Part shown: piece by piece, positions 41,192 to 50,181 of the stretch
Numbering within the stretch: position 1 is the first letter of the stretch
Layout of the letters: each line of letters begins with the position of its first letter
Assembly: GCA_035652095.1 (NCBI GenBank)
Contig: DASREM010000013.1
Span: 248,001 to 312,000, forward strand
Source: DASREM01 sp035652095
GTDB lineage: Bacteria > Acidobacteriota > Terriglobia > Terriglobales > Acidobacteriaceae
Direction: 5' to 3'
DNA length: 64,000 nt
Position numbers and translations under genes: made by a program
The notes under the pieces: generated by a model
What the model was told of the DNA's origin: nothing
The model's input: only the letters and a program-made list of their open reading frames with translations
The model's database searches: none

Positions 41192-42514
41192 TTACGGCTG
41201 CCTGGAGATTTCGTTCTTGTACACCGTTCCATCTTTCATGACGAATTGGACGTTCTTGAGTGAGCTGATATCGCGGAGCGGGTCACCTTTCACAGCCACG
41301 ATGTCGGCCAGCATGCCGGGACGGATCGCTCCCACGTGGTCAGACCAACCCATCAGTTCAGCGGCATTGACGGTTCCCGCTTGCAGCGCCTGCGCAGGCG
41401 TAAGACCGAGTTCCACCATGGACCAGAACTCGCCTCCGTTCAGCCCGTGGGGATAGACTCCCGCATCGGTCCCGAGGGCTACCCGCACCCCACTTTTGAA
41501 TGCCTTCGCCATATTTTTCTTGGCCGCAGGAATGATAATTGCGGCTTTCTCCACCACCCATGGTGGAAGATGCATCTCGGATTCATGTTCCTCAAACCAG
41601 AACAGCGGAAACGATGTGGGCACGAGAAAGGTTTTGTGCTCTTTCATCAGGGCGATTCCTTCCTCGTCGAGGAAGATTCCGTGCTCGATGGAGTCTACGC
41701 CGCTTGCTACCGCGTCCTTAATGGAAAGTGCAGAGTGTGCGTGGGTGGCGACTTTTCGTCCCAGGCGATGCGCCTCGGCAATGAGCACCCGCATTTCTTC
41801 CGGGCTGTACTGCTCGAGAAGGGGATTATCGCCTTTTGAAAATACGCCGCCAGAAGCACAAAACTTAATGACGTCGGCGCCATACTTGATCACTTCACGG
41901 ACGCGATGCATGACAGCTTCCGAGCCATCGGCTACGCCTTCGGCGGAATAGTGAAACTCAAAGGGGAGCAGGTTGCTATCGCAGTGCCCCCCGGTGATGC
42001 CGAGAGGAGGCCCGGAGACCTGCATGCGCGGGCCAATCACGTCTCCATCATTAATGGCGTCACGCAAGGCCACGTCCGAATAGCCCTCGGCCCCGACGTT
42101 TCGGACCGTGGTGAACCCGGCGAGCAGGGTAAGACGAGCGTTCCTGGCTCCAATGAGCGCGGCGCGGGGCGCCGAAATCCCCAAGCCTTCATAACCGCCT
42201 CCGCCGGCATTTCCGGTGAGATGGGTGTGGACGTCAATGAAGCCGGGAAGAAGCGTGGCGTCGCCCAGATCAATGATGGTTGCGCCGGGATTGGACCCCG
42301 TCGTGCCTTGCGATACGGACTCAATCTTATGCCCTGCGACAACGACGGTTGGGCGGTCAAGCATGCGGCCCGCTACAGGATCGAACATCCGCGCAGCCCG
42401 AAGCACAACTTTCTGTGCAGGTTGTGCAGTTTGTGCGAAGAGCGTGGTCAGCGTTAGAACCAACACTGCCAGGGTGACCCGAAACCAGAAATGAGGACCG
42501 GGACGAGGCCCCAT
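41192..42514 (-). CDS. Secreted metal-dependent amidohydrolase (imidazolonepropionase/prolidase-like)
   Basis: A 440-residue amidohydrolase with an N-terminal signal anchor or peptide (HFWFRVTLAVLVLTLTTLFAQT). Metal ligands: FIDVHTHLTG, the Lys in VIKFCASGGVFSKGDN, His in KVATHAHS and SIEHGIF, and Asp in VALGTDAG. The same arrangement is found in Xaa-Pro dipeptidases and related enzymes of this family that cleave dipeptides or their cyclic derivatives. It starts at ATG 42514, with AGGAG 8 bases upstream; the open frame to 42622 has no coding character. It lies 19 bases past the first operon gene. Confidence 0.87.
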   Translation of the reverse strand: MGPRPGPHFWFRVTLAVLVLTLTTLFAQTAQPAQKVVLRAARMFDPVAGRMLDRPTVVVAGHKIESVSQGTTGSNPGATIIDLGDATLLPGFIDVHTHLTGNAGGGGYEGLGISAPRAALIGARNARLTLLAGFTTVRNVGAEGYSDVALRDAINDGDVIGPRMQVSGPPLGITGGHCDSNLLPFEFHYSAEGVADGSEAVMHRVREVIKYGADVIKFCASGGVFSKGDNPLLEQYSPEEMRVLIAEAHRLGRKVATHAHSALSIKDAVASGVDSIEHGIFLDEEGIALMKEHKTFLVPTSFPLFWFEEHESEMHLPPWVVEKAAIIIPAAKKNMAKAFKSGVRVALGTDAGVYPHGLNGGEFWSMVELGLTPAQALQAGTVNAAELMGWSDHVGAIRPGMLADIVAVKGDPLRDISSLKNVQFVMKDGTVYKNEISRQP

Positions 42515-42533
42515 GCTTCTTTCTCCTGTGCCG

Positions 42534-43697
42534 CTACTGCTTGGCGGCCGTTGTCGTTGCCGATGCGGCGAAACGGTCGAGATTTTGCTCGAGTAAACGA
42601 AGCACAAACGTGACGTCATCAAGGGTGTTATACGCGTGAAACGAGATTCTCAGGCCATCGTGGCGACTGGAGCACACCACGTTCTGCTCCCCCAGAAGCT
42701 GGACCAAGAAGTCGGCATTTTTCGACTGCAACACTACCAACGGGCCTACGCTGTCAGGCGGAGTCTTAACAGGGATGCCGAGTTCCGAGGCGCCTCGAAT
42801 CAACGCTTGAGCGAGAGACCGGATTTGGGCCGCTACATTCTGCAGCCCAAGCGTCTGCAAAAGTTTCGCACCTGCCACTGCTCCATAAATAGTTGGAATC
42901 GGCGGAGTGCCCGATTCAAATCGCCGCGTTCCGGGCGCGGGATCGAACAGCTTCACGTCGAACGCAAAGGGATTTCGCTGGCCAAACCAGCCGGTGACGG
43001 TGGGAGTCAGAGAATCAGCGAGTGACTTGCGCACATACATGAAGGCCAGTCCTGGCGGACCCAGGAGGTACTTCAAAGTCCCGCTTACGTAAGCGTCCAC
43101 CTGCAGGGCTTTGACATCGATCGGGCGCGTGCCACAATCCTGGTAATCGTCGAGGAGCACCAGGGCGCCGCGATCGTGTGCCATTTTCGTGATCTCCGCC
43201 ACGGGGCTACGGAATCCGTTCATGAAGCACATATGGGAGAGAGGAACGATCAGAGTGTTGTGATCAATAAGAGGGTCGTAAGCCTCAGCCGGCAAGCGAT
43301 TGTCTGTTGCCTTGGCAAAGTGGATTTCGGCCCCACGCGCACGCTGTGCCAGCCATATGTGGCCCATGGTGGGGAAGTCAAATTCGCCCATCACGACTTT
43401 ACTTCGCTGCTTGAAAGAGAGAGCGCTCGCGAGCGAGTTAACGCCAGCGGAGGCGCTGGCCACCAGGGCAACCTCGTCCGGTTCAGCGCCGATCAGTTCC
43501 GCGAAGCAGCGCCGTCCGGCTTCGTAGTGCTCTACCCAAAGATCCCACGGCGAACCATGCTGGTGCCAGGTGCGTAGATATTCCAGCATGGCCGTTTCGA
43601 CTTCGCCGGAGAGCGCCCCTTGCGAGCAGCTGTTCAGGTAAATCTTTTCCCGGAGAACAGGAAATCTGGCGCGAAATTCGACAGTGCCTACGGTCAA
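42534..43697 (-). CDS. Class V aminotransferase-fold PLP enzyme
   Basis: A 387-residue fold-type I PLP enzyme beginning EFRARFPVLREKIYLNSCSQG. Lys209 in YVSGTLKYLLGPPGLAF binds PLP, and LVLLDDYQDCGT holds the Asp that contacts the pyridine ring. It resembles kynureninase and isopenicillin-N-epimerase relatives but belongs to no subgroup I can name. The start is TTG 43697, supported by GAGGAG three bases upstream. It is the first gene of the leftward operon and lies next to the divergent operator region. Together with the second PLP enzyme it suggests turnover of an unusual amino acid. Confidence 0.82.
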   Translation of the reverse strand: MTVGTVEFRARFPVLREKIYLNSCSQGALSGEVETAMLEYLRTWHQHGSPWDLWVEHYEAGRRCFAELIGAEPDEVALVASASAGVNSLASALSFKQRSKVVMGEFDFPTMGHIWLAQRARGAEIHFAKATDNRLPAEAYDPLIDHNTLIVPLSHMCFMNGFRSPVAEITKMAHDRGALVLLDDYQDCGTRPIDVKALQVDAYVSGTLKYLLGPPGLAFMYVRKSLADSLTPTVTGWFGQRNPFAFDVKLFDPAPGTRRFESGTPPIPTIYGAVAGAKLLQTLGLQNVAAQIRSLAQALIRGASELGIPVKTPPDSVGPLVVLQSKNADFLVQLLGEQNVVCSSRHDGLRISFHAYNTLDDVTFVLRLLEQNLDRFAASATTTAAKQ

Positions 43698-43800
43698 GAG
43701 CTCCTCGCAGCGAGACTTAGGGTTGGCTGGTACGGCATTGCTGGTCGGCGGAAACGTACCTCTAGTCCGCCGAAAGTGTCAAGCTTTATTTGATATATGT

Positions 43801-43812
43801 GTGGTATACAAC
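43801..43812 (+). promoter_or_regulatory. GTATAC operator, left copy
   Basis: gtggtatacaac, with the near-palindromic core TGGTATACAA at 43802-43811. FCD-type GntR regulators often bind such TNGTATACNA cores. It is close to the leftward TTG start at 43697 and lies in the AT-rich promoter zone, so binding would probably repress. Confidence 0.6.
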
Positions 43813-43930
43813 GTCAAGGCTTCGAGTTCACTTGGAGATCTGAGGAGACATTCGGCCGATGTTATTGCGGACCAGACCGCGTAAACGCGAGGTTTGGCAT
43901 CATTGGGACTGAGGGCGTCGCCAAAACCAG

Positions 43931-43942
43931 GTTGTATACCAC
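43931..43942 (-). promoter_or_regulatory. GTATAC operator, right copy
   Basis: gttgtataccac is the exact reverse complement of the 12-mer at 43801-43812, 130 bases away. It sits just upstream of a TTGACA hexamer (43953) for the rightward transcript. A pair of identical sites in opposite orientation suits a repressor controlling both arms, possibly by looping. Confidence 0.6.
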
Positions 43943-44022
43943 TAAAATTTTCTTGACATGGCAGTTGGGCGGGGCGTAACGTCTGGCCGCATTCCGAAAA
44001 ATTCCGAAGCAAGAGGCGTGCT

Positions 44023-47000
44023 ATGACCAATGTCGTCTCGCGTACTGCATCTTTGGTTCTCCTCCTGGTCGCCATCGCCGTTCCCCTCAGCCAAGGTCAA
44101 ATATTTCCGGGACGCGTAACCGGCCGCGTAGTGGATGCGCAGGGCGCAGTCGTCTCCGGCGCCACCGTGAGGTTGACGAATCCGGCCACCGGGTTTGAGC
44201 GCAGCGTCACCACCGACGAGACCGGCCAGTTCAATTTCCCTGAACTTGCGTTGGGTTCCTACGACATGACCGTGAGCAAGACGGGTTTTCAAACCACGGT
44301 CCTGAAGAGCATCCGGACCTCAGAAGGGCAGGTGAATACGCTGGCGCCGGTTTTGAAGGTAGGCACGGTCAATACCGAGGTTGAGGTCAGCTCGGCTTTG
44401 CCGCTGATTCAGACCGAGACGAACTCGGCCGGCGGCCAACTCTCCGAAGAGCAGGTCAAGGCGCTTCCCATCGGCAACAGCGATTTCACCCGCCTGGCTC
44501 TGACCCTGCCCGGAGTGGTGCAAAACAGCAATTTTGCCTTTGCCCAGTACACGATCAATGGTTCCCGCGCGCGTTCCAACGGATTCAATATTGACGGCGC
44601 CTCGAACACCGATCCCTCGACCTATCTGCCTTCGATCAACGAAGGCGGGAATTCCGCCACAGCCGCCACGCGCCTGCCGCTCGACGCCATCCAGGAAGTC
44701 TCGGTTACAAGCAGTGGTTCAGGCGCCGACCTTGGCCAAAATGCCGGCAGCGTGATGAATGCCATCGTGAAGAGCGGGACCAACCAGTTTCACGGTTCGG
44801 TCTACGAGATCCATCGTGATGCCGCGCTCGACGCCGCCAACTACTTCGAGAACCTGGCGGGCAAGCCCAAAGCGCCGTTTGTCTGGAACGAATTCGGAGC
44901 ATCAGCCGGCGGCCCGTTGTTTATTCCTCACCTGTACGACGGGCGGAATCGAACGTTTCTTTTCGGAGCGTACGACGGTAGCCGCCTGCGTCTGGGTACG
45001 ACGCTCCGTGGCAATGCCCCGACCGCGGCCGATATCCAGACAGCGGAAAACTTTCTGGCTTCCCAGGGCATTCCTGTCAATCAACTCGGATTGAATATCC
45101 TTGGCCTGTACTCGAATCTCGGGCTATCCGGGCCTTTTGTAATTGATAATCGCGGGCGGCAATCGCCCAACAGCTTCGTCATCAAGCTGGACCATGAGTT
45201 CTCAGATAAGGATTCTCTCTCCACTCGTTTTCTGTATGGTAAGGGGGAAGACGAATTTCCAGGCGGCGGCCCTGGCCCGGGCGGCGGGTCGCAATTAAGT
45301 CCATGGTTCGGAGTGACTCCGACTCACGTTGCGAATTACGCCATCAGTGAAGTCCACATCTTTGGTCCCGCGCTGATCAACACCCTGCGCCTGGGCTACA
45401 ACCGGTTCAGCCAGTTCCAGAAGGGACGCGATTTCGACGTGGATCCGGCCACCATCGGACTCAATACCGGAGTTGGTCCGGAGAGCTTTGGGATTCCGGA
45501 AATTGATATCGGCTCAGGCGTGCGTAGCGCTACAGATCCCGGGCGCTTTGCCAACCTCGGGCTTCAGTATGGGGCCGGAGGGCGGGTCGCGACCTCTTAC
45601 CAGATCGCCGATGAGGCGGACTTCACACGCGGTCGTCATGCCATGAAGTTCGGCTTCAATTTCCTGCACAACTACTCGGATTACACGACTGTTGGTTCTC
45701 GCGGGCTGCTGACGTTCGACGGTTCGCAATTGGGCGACACGGCGTTTGCTACGCAGGGAGCCATCTCGGGCCTGGTGGACCTGCTCGCCGGCCTGCCCAC
45801 ACCCGGAAACACGTTCATCACGCGGGTTCTGAGTGATCGCTCCAACATCGATCAAAACGTAATCAGCGGATTTGCCATGGACACCTACAAAGTGACCAAC
45901 AATCTGACGCTGATCGCCGGGCTTCGCTATGATTTTCTGGGGACCGTGAACGAGTCCCGCGGGCGATTTTCCGCGTTTGATCCAAACCTGGGATTGGTTT
46001 TTGCTTCGCAATTGCCCGGCGACAAGATCTACGATGCGCCGAAGAGAAATTTCGGGCCAAGAATTGGGCTCGCCTGGAAGCCACCGCTGAGTGCATCACT
46101 GCAAACCGTGGTGCGCGCGGGATACGGTATCTACTACGACACCTCGCCGCTCAATAACTTCGTTGGGCTCTCCCAGAACCCGATCGGGCCAACCGCAGGA
46201 TTCACCATTAACCCGGCGCCCCCAATTCCGTTTGGGGTTGGGGTGCCAATTTTTGGCTCGGGGGCGCCACAACCGCCGTTCGACATCAACAGCATTAACC
46301 GACGACAGAAGACTCCCAACACGCAGACCTGGAACTTGAACGTGCAGCAGGAACTCAGCAGCAAGTTCGTTCTGCAACTCGGTTATGTAGGGAACCACAG
46401 CACGCATCAATTGCAGTTGCTGGACATCAATCAACCTACTCCGGGCGATCCCAACACCTCGCAGCAACGGCGTCCGTTCAACGCACGATTTCCAAATTTG
46501 CGGCAGATCAACACCATTGAGTCTATCGGGTGGGCCAACTACAATTCGTTCCAAACGACACTGCGCTCCACTGATTTCCACGGGCTAACCACGCAGGTTG
46601 CCTTTACCTGGTCGCACAATATCGACACGGCATCGGAAGTCAGCGATTTTTTTGGCACCAGCGGTTACGTGCCACAGGATTCACGAAACCTTTCCGGCAG
46701 TGTGGGAAATTCAGAGTTCGACCAACGGCGGGCGCTGGTCATCACTTACATCTATGCGGTTCCAGCTGCCTTTCATAGCGGAGTAACGGCAGCAGTCACG
46801 CGAAATTGGCAACTGTCGGGAACCACCACGTTCCGCGACGGATTGGCCACCCCGGTGCTCACTTTTGGCGGGGAAAGCGGCACGCAAAGTTTTCATGAGC
46901 GGCCAAATTGCGTCGGCCCGATTCGCTATCAGCTAGACAACTTGTTGCAATCGTATGTCCTTCCAGGAGCGTTTGCGACGCCGGCGCCTGGAACCTTCGG

Positions 47001-47262
47001 AAACTGTCCCCGCAATCCCATTGTGGCCCCCGGGCTGAATGCATGGGACATCAACATTCAGCGCACCTTCCGGTTCACGGAGCGCTTTGCTTTCGAGTTC
47101 CGTGCCAGTTTCTTCAATGCTTTCAATCACCCTAATTTCGGAGAACCGTCGCCCGACCTGAGCACCACAATTACGGCCACGGCGGATGATGGCAGCTTCG
47201 ATTCTCACTTCGGAGTCGGCGGACCTCGAAATATTCAGTTCACAGGGAAGCTCACGTGGTGA
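44023..47262 (+). CDS. TonB-dependent receptor with carboxypeptidase-regulatory domain
   Basis: A 1079-residue outer-membrane receptor of the Oar type. After a signal peptide (to PLSQGQ) comes the regulatory beta sandwich (GRVTGRVVDAQGAVVSGATV, residues about 29-115), a plug region (QLSEEQVKALPIGNSDFTRL, SNGFNIDGASNTDPSTYL, GSVMNAIVKSGTNQFHGS) and a barrel ending in the C-terminal aromatic TGKLTW. It is only distantly similar to the receptor in the left arm (37792-41142), so the two are not a recent duplication. ATG 44023 has AGAGG upstream. It faces the divergent operators and precedes the M61 peptidase gene. Confidence 0.92.
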   Translation: MTNVVSRTASLVLLLVAIAVPLSQGQIFPGRVTGRVVDAQGAVVSGATVRLTNPATGFERSVTTDETGQFNFPELALGSYDMTVSKTGFQTTVLKSIRTSEGQVNTLAPVLKVGTVNTEVEVSSALPLIQTETNSAGGQLSEEQVKALPIGNSDFTRLALTLPGVVQNSNFAFAQYTINGSRARSNGFNIDGASNTDPSTYLPSINEGGNSATAATRLPLDAIQEVSVTSSGSGADLGQNAGSVMNAIVKSGTNQFHGSVYEIHRDAALDAANYFENLAGKPKAPFVWNEFGASAGGPLFIPHLYDGRNRTFLFGAYDGSRLRLGTTLRGNAPTAADIQTAENFLASQGIPVNQLGLNILGLYSNLGLSGPFVIDNRGRQSPNSFVIKLDHEFSDKDSLSTRFLYGKGEDEFPGGGPGPGGGSQLSPWFGVTPTHVANYAISEVHIFGPALINTLRLGYNRFSQFQKGRDFDVDPATIGLNTGVGPESFGIPEIDIGSGVRSATDPGRFANLGLQYGAGGRVATSYQIADEADFTRGRHAMKFGFNFLHNYSDYTTVGSRGLLTFDGSQLGDTAFATQGAISGLVDLLAGLPTPGNTFITRVLSDRSNIDQNVISGFAMDTYKVTNNLTLIAGLRYDFLGTVNESRGRFSAFDPNLGLVFASQLPGDKIYDAPKRNFGPRIGLAWKPPLSASLQTVVRAGYGIYYDTSPLNNFVGLSQNPIGPTAGFTINPAPPIPFGVGVPIFGSGAPQPPFDINSINRRQKTPNTQTWNLNVQQELSSKFVLQLGYVGNHSTHQLQLLDINQPTPGDPNTSQQRRPFNARFPNLRQINTIESIGWANYNSFQTTLRSTDFHGLTTQVAFTWSHNIDTASEVSDFFGTSGYVPQDSRNLSGSVGNSEFDQRRALVITYIYAVPAAFHSGVTAAVTRNWQLSGTTTFRDGLATPVLTFGGESGTQSFHERPNCVGPIRYQLDNLLQSYVLPGAFATPAPGTFGNCPRNPIVAPGLNAWDINIQRTFRFTERFAFEFRASFFNAFNHPNFGEPSPDLSTTITATADDGSFDSHFGVGGPRNIQFTGKLTW

Positions 47263-47306
47263 GTGGACTCGCGGCGGCGCGGGGAAAGTTGATTTTCGGG
47301 AAGGGA

Positions 47307-49181
47307 ATGAAGGGAAGAGTTTGGATCGCAGCAGCGTTACTGCTCGTGGGCAGCGCCTGCCTTGCTCAGAAGCGTCCCGGGGAGATCGGTATCAATGTAG
47401 ATGCCACGCAGGTCAGGCAAAGAGTTTTGCATGCCGAGCTCACCATCCCTGCGAGCCCAGGACCCCAGACCCTCTATTATCCGAAGTGGATGCCGGCGGA
47501 CCATTCTCCGGATGGTCCAATCTGGAACCTGGCAGGCCTTAAGTTCTCGGCATCCGGGCAGGCGATCCCATGGGAGCAGGACTCCGAGGACATGTACACG
47601 TTTCATCTCGTGGTTCCAAAAGATGCAACCTCCGTGAGTGCGAGACTCGACTTCCTGCTTTCGGTACCGGGCCCGGCGATCGATTTCAGCGCGTCTGGCG
47701 CGCCGGAGCTGTTCGTGCTGATGTGGAACCAGGTTATGCTCTACCCGAGCGGCTACCCTGCCGATCAGATCACTTATCAACCCAGGCTGACGCTGCCGAA
47801 TGGATGGAAGTTCAGCACCTCATTGCCAGTCGCGGAACAGTCCTCCAATGCTATCACTTTCAAGCCGGTTGCCTTGGACCTGTTGATTGATTCGCCGGTC
47901 CAGTCCGGCAAGTACATGAAAGTGATCCCCCTGACCCCGGGCGAGAATCCTGTGCATGAGGTCGACATCGCGGCTGATAGTCCAACCGCGCTCGACATTG
48001 CGCCCGAGCTCATAAACGCTTACCAGCGCCTGGTGCGAGAAGCGCAGGCGCTTTATCAGTCCCATCACTACCGCGAGTATCACTTCTTACTCACGCTGAG
48101 TGACAACGTAATGGGACTAGGCCAGGAACATCATGAGAGCAGCGACGATCGCGTCCCTGCGAACGAACTCTCCGATCCCAACCGGCGCTTGTTAGGGGCT
48201 GACTTGTTTCCGCACGAATTCACTCACTCGTGGAACGGTCAGTACCGGCGCCCGGAAGGTTTGGCAACCCCCGACTTTCAGCAGCCGATGAAGGGCGACA
48301 TGCTGTGGGTCTACGAGGGTTTGACTAGCTATCTCGGACACGTTCTCGCCGCGCGCAGCGGGTTGTGGACCCCGGAACAGGCTCGTGAGCACATTGCGGT
48401 CTTGGTGTCCACTTTAGATCATCGCGCGGGACGAACGTGGCGCTCGCTGGAGAACACCTCCCGCGCGGCGCAGATACTCTACTTTGCACCCGCAGAATGG
48501 ATGTCCTATCGGCGGGGAACCGACTTCTACGGCGAAAGCGTTCTGATCTGGTTAGAAGCTGATGTCACCATTCGAAAGCTTACCCACGGCCGCCGCTCGC
48601 TCGACGATTTTTGCCGAAGCTTTCTTGGTGGCCCTGATGTGATGCCAGTCGTGCGAACCTTCACCTTCCATGACCTGGTCCGAGCCATGAATGAGGTCGC
48701 CGCCTATGACTGGGCCACTTTCTTTCATGCTCGCCTGGCGTCGACCGAAGCCCGCGCCCCGATCGGTGGGATTACCGATGGGGGATGGCAAGTTCAATAT
48801 AACGAGCAGCCCAATGAAATGCTGTCGGCTTCGGAAGCCCTGGGACAGGGTGACTATAGCTCTTCGCTCGGTCTGCTGGTCAAAGCAGATGGAACCGTGC
48901 AGGACGTGATCCCGGGAATGGCCGCCTATATGGGCGGCATGTCTCCATACACTCGAGTGATCGGAGTCAATGGGAGTCAGTTTTCGATTCCGGAGTTGAA
49001 TCGTGCCGTCAAAGAATCCGGAACGACTCAGGATCCCCTGATACTCCTGGTTTCAAATGCGGGCAAGATCGAAGATCACAGGCTGGCTTACCATGATGGG
49101 CTGAGATATCCGCACCTGGTGCGTAACAAGGGCGCGGACGACTATATAAGTGATATCTTCAAACCGAAAGCGGCACGTTAG
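47307..49181 (+). CDS. M61 family glycyl aminopeptidase-like metalloprotease
   Basis: A 624-residue secreted peptidase with a signal peptide (MKGRVWIAAALLLVGSACLA). The zinc site is HEFTH (His303, Glu304, His307) in LFPHEFTHSWNG, with the third ligand Glu in WVYEGLTSYLG, the gluzincin pattern of M61 enzymes. An N-terminal beta domain (YYPKWMPADHSPDGPIWNLA) precedes it, and a C-terminal PDZ-like part (SLGLLVKADGTVQDVIPGMA) follows. M61 enzymes remove N-terminal Gly or Ala from peptides. A GTG at 47256 overlapping the receptor gene is possible, but the signal peptide begins at 47307. Confidence 0.88.
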   Translation: MKGRVWIAAALLLVGSACLAQKRPGEIGINVDATQVRQRVLHAELTIPASPGPQTLYYPKWMPADHSPDGPIWNLAGLKFSASGQAIPWEQDSEDMYTFHLVVPKDATSVSARLDFLLSVPGPAIDFSASGAPELFVLMWNQVMLYPSGYPADQITYQPRLTLPNGWKFSTSLPVAEQSSNAITFKPVALDLLIDSPVQSGKYMKVIPLTPGENPVHEVDIAADSPTALDIAPELINAYQRLVREAQALYQSHHYREYHFLLTLSDNVMGLGQEHHESSDDRVPANELSDPNRRLLGADLFPHEFTHSWNGQYRRPEGLATPDFQQPMKGDMLWVYEGLTSYLGHVLAARSGLWTPEQAREHIAVLVSTLDHRAGRTWRSLENTSRAAQILYFAPAEWMSYRRGTDFYGESVLIWLEADVTIRKLTHGRRSLDDFCRSFLGGPDVMPVVRTFTFHDLVRAMNEVAAYDWATFFHARLASTEARAPIGGITDGGWQVQYNEQPNEMLSASEALGQGDYSSSLGLLVKADGTVQDVIPGMAAYMGGMSPYTRVIGVNGSQFSIPELNRAVKESGTTQDPLILLVSNAGKIEDHRLAYHDGLRYPHLVRNKGADDYISDIFKPKAAR

Positions 49182-49252
49182 TGACCGACGCTTATGTATG
49201 ATGTCGGGTGCGTCTTAGCGGAAGCATAATCTGCTTTAGAACGGGAGGTACG

Positions 49253-49960
49253 TTGGCCAAGGCTGTGGGCGGAAAACGTGTCCGGGCCACTTATGTCGCT
49301 GGAGTCCGGGACAAACTTAGCGAGAAGGTCTATCGGGCGCTCAAGCGTGACATCATTCGAGGCGTTCATCCCGCGGGCGAATTCCTCTCCGAAAAAGACC
49401 TTGCCAAGAGGTACAAGAGCAGTCGCACGCCGGTTCGCGAGGCCGCATTGCGGCTCCAGGAAGAACGCTTGCTGCGGATCGTCTCCAACCGCGGATACTT
49501 CGTCAGCCAGATCACCTTGCAGGAGTTGAACGACGTCTATGAGTATCGGACAGCGGTGGAGTGCGCGGCAGCGGAGCTTGCGGCCCGAAAGGGAACTGAT
49601 TCGGAGCTGCTTCAAAAACTAACCGTACTCGCCGAGACTTCTTACCGCACCGACAGTATTGAGAGCTACATGGAGTTCATTGAGGCGGACACTCTATTTC
49701 ATGTGGGAATTGCGCGGCTCTCACGCAACCAGATGCTGGTCCGGGCCGTAAGTGAGGCGCGCAGCCAGATGGAACGCATCATGTATGCGGCCATTGACAT
49801 TCACTACTATGGAGAAGTGCCTACCCGCGAGCACAAGGAAATTATGAAGGCAATCCGCGAGCATAACCCCGAGGCTGCTCGCAAATGCATGTACAACCAC
49901 ATCATTCAATCCAAGGACAAAGTGTTCCGGTTGACCACCAACACTCCTGCCCGGACCTAA
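49253..49960 (+). CDS. GntR-family (FCD/FadR-type) transcriptional regulator
   Basis: A 235-residue regulator. The winged helix is in the first 85 residues (KVYRALKRDIIRGVHPAGEF, LAKRYKSSRTPVREAALRLQ, LRIVSNRGYFVSQI). The FCD ligand domain follows, with its metal or ligand residues in AVECAAAELAAR, EADTLFHVGIARLSRN and REHKEIMKAIREH. It starts with TTG 49253, preceded by GGGAGG at 4 bases; the longer GTG start at 49208 is less likely. It closes the right arm and is the obvious candidate to bind the GTATAC operators. FCD regulators sense organic or amino acids. Confidence 0.88.
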   Translation: MAKAVGGKRVRATYVAGVRDKLSEKVYRALKRDIIRGVHPAGEFLSEKDLAKRYKSSRTPVREAALRLQEERLLRIVSNRGYFVSQITLQELNDVYEYRTAVECAAAELAARKGTDSELLQKLTVLAETSYRTDSIESYMEFIEADTLFHVGIARLSRNQMLVRAVSEARSQMERIMYAAIDIHYYGEVPTREHKEIMKAIREHNPEAARKCMYNHIIQSKDKVFRLTTNTPART

Positions 49961-50133
49961 CATATTCCGCGCTACCGCTTAAGTCCGAGTGTGCCAACGG
50001 CCAGGAGGTCTAACGTCGAAAGTGGACGATGGGACCCCGCGGCTGTTGAATTTGCGGTCTTCTGACCATCTCGAATGGATAGCCTGTCAGCATGGCGGTT
50101 GATTCAAGACTGCTGCTCCTGACGCGAGTCGCA

Positions 50134-50161
50134 GAAAAAGGGCGCCCTCGCGAGCGCCCTT
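50134..50161 (-). terminator. Rho-independent terminator of the leftward propeller gene
   Basis: Perfect 8-bp stem (aagggcgc 50138-50145, gcgccctt 50154-50161) with an 8-base loop. Read leftward it is followed by a T-run, 20 bases past the propeller gene stop. Confidence 0.8.
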
Positions 50162-50181
50162 GGCAAAGCTTGCGACAGAAA

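Larger units (their letters stand above)
43698..44022. promoter_or_regulatory. Divergent control region of the peptide-utilisation locus
   Basis: This 325-base region separates the leftward six-gene operon from the rightward TonB receptor gene. It is AT-rich around 43780-43810 and 43930-43960 and carries two mirror-image GTATAC operators. A TTGACA (43953-43958) lies 11 bases beyond the right operator and could be the -35 element of the rightward promoter, though no good -10 is seen. No gene is visible. Confidence 0.6.
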
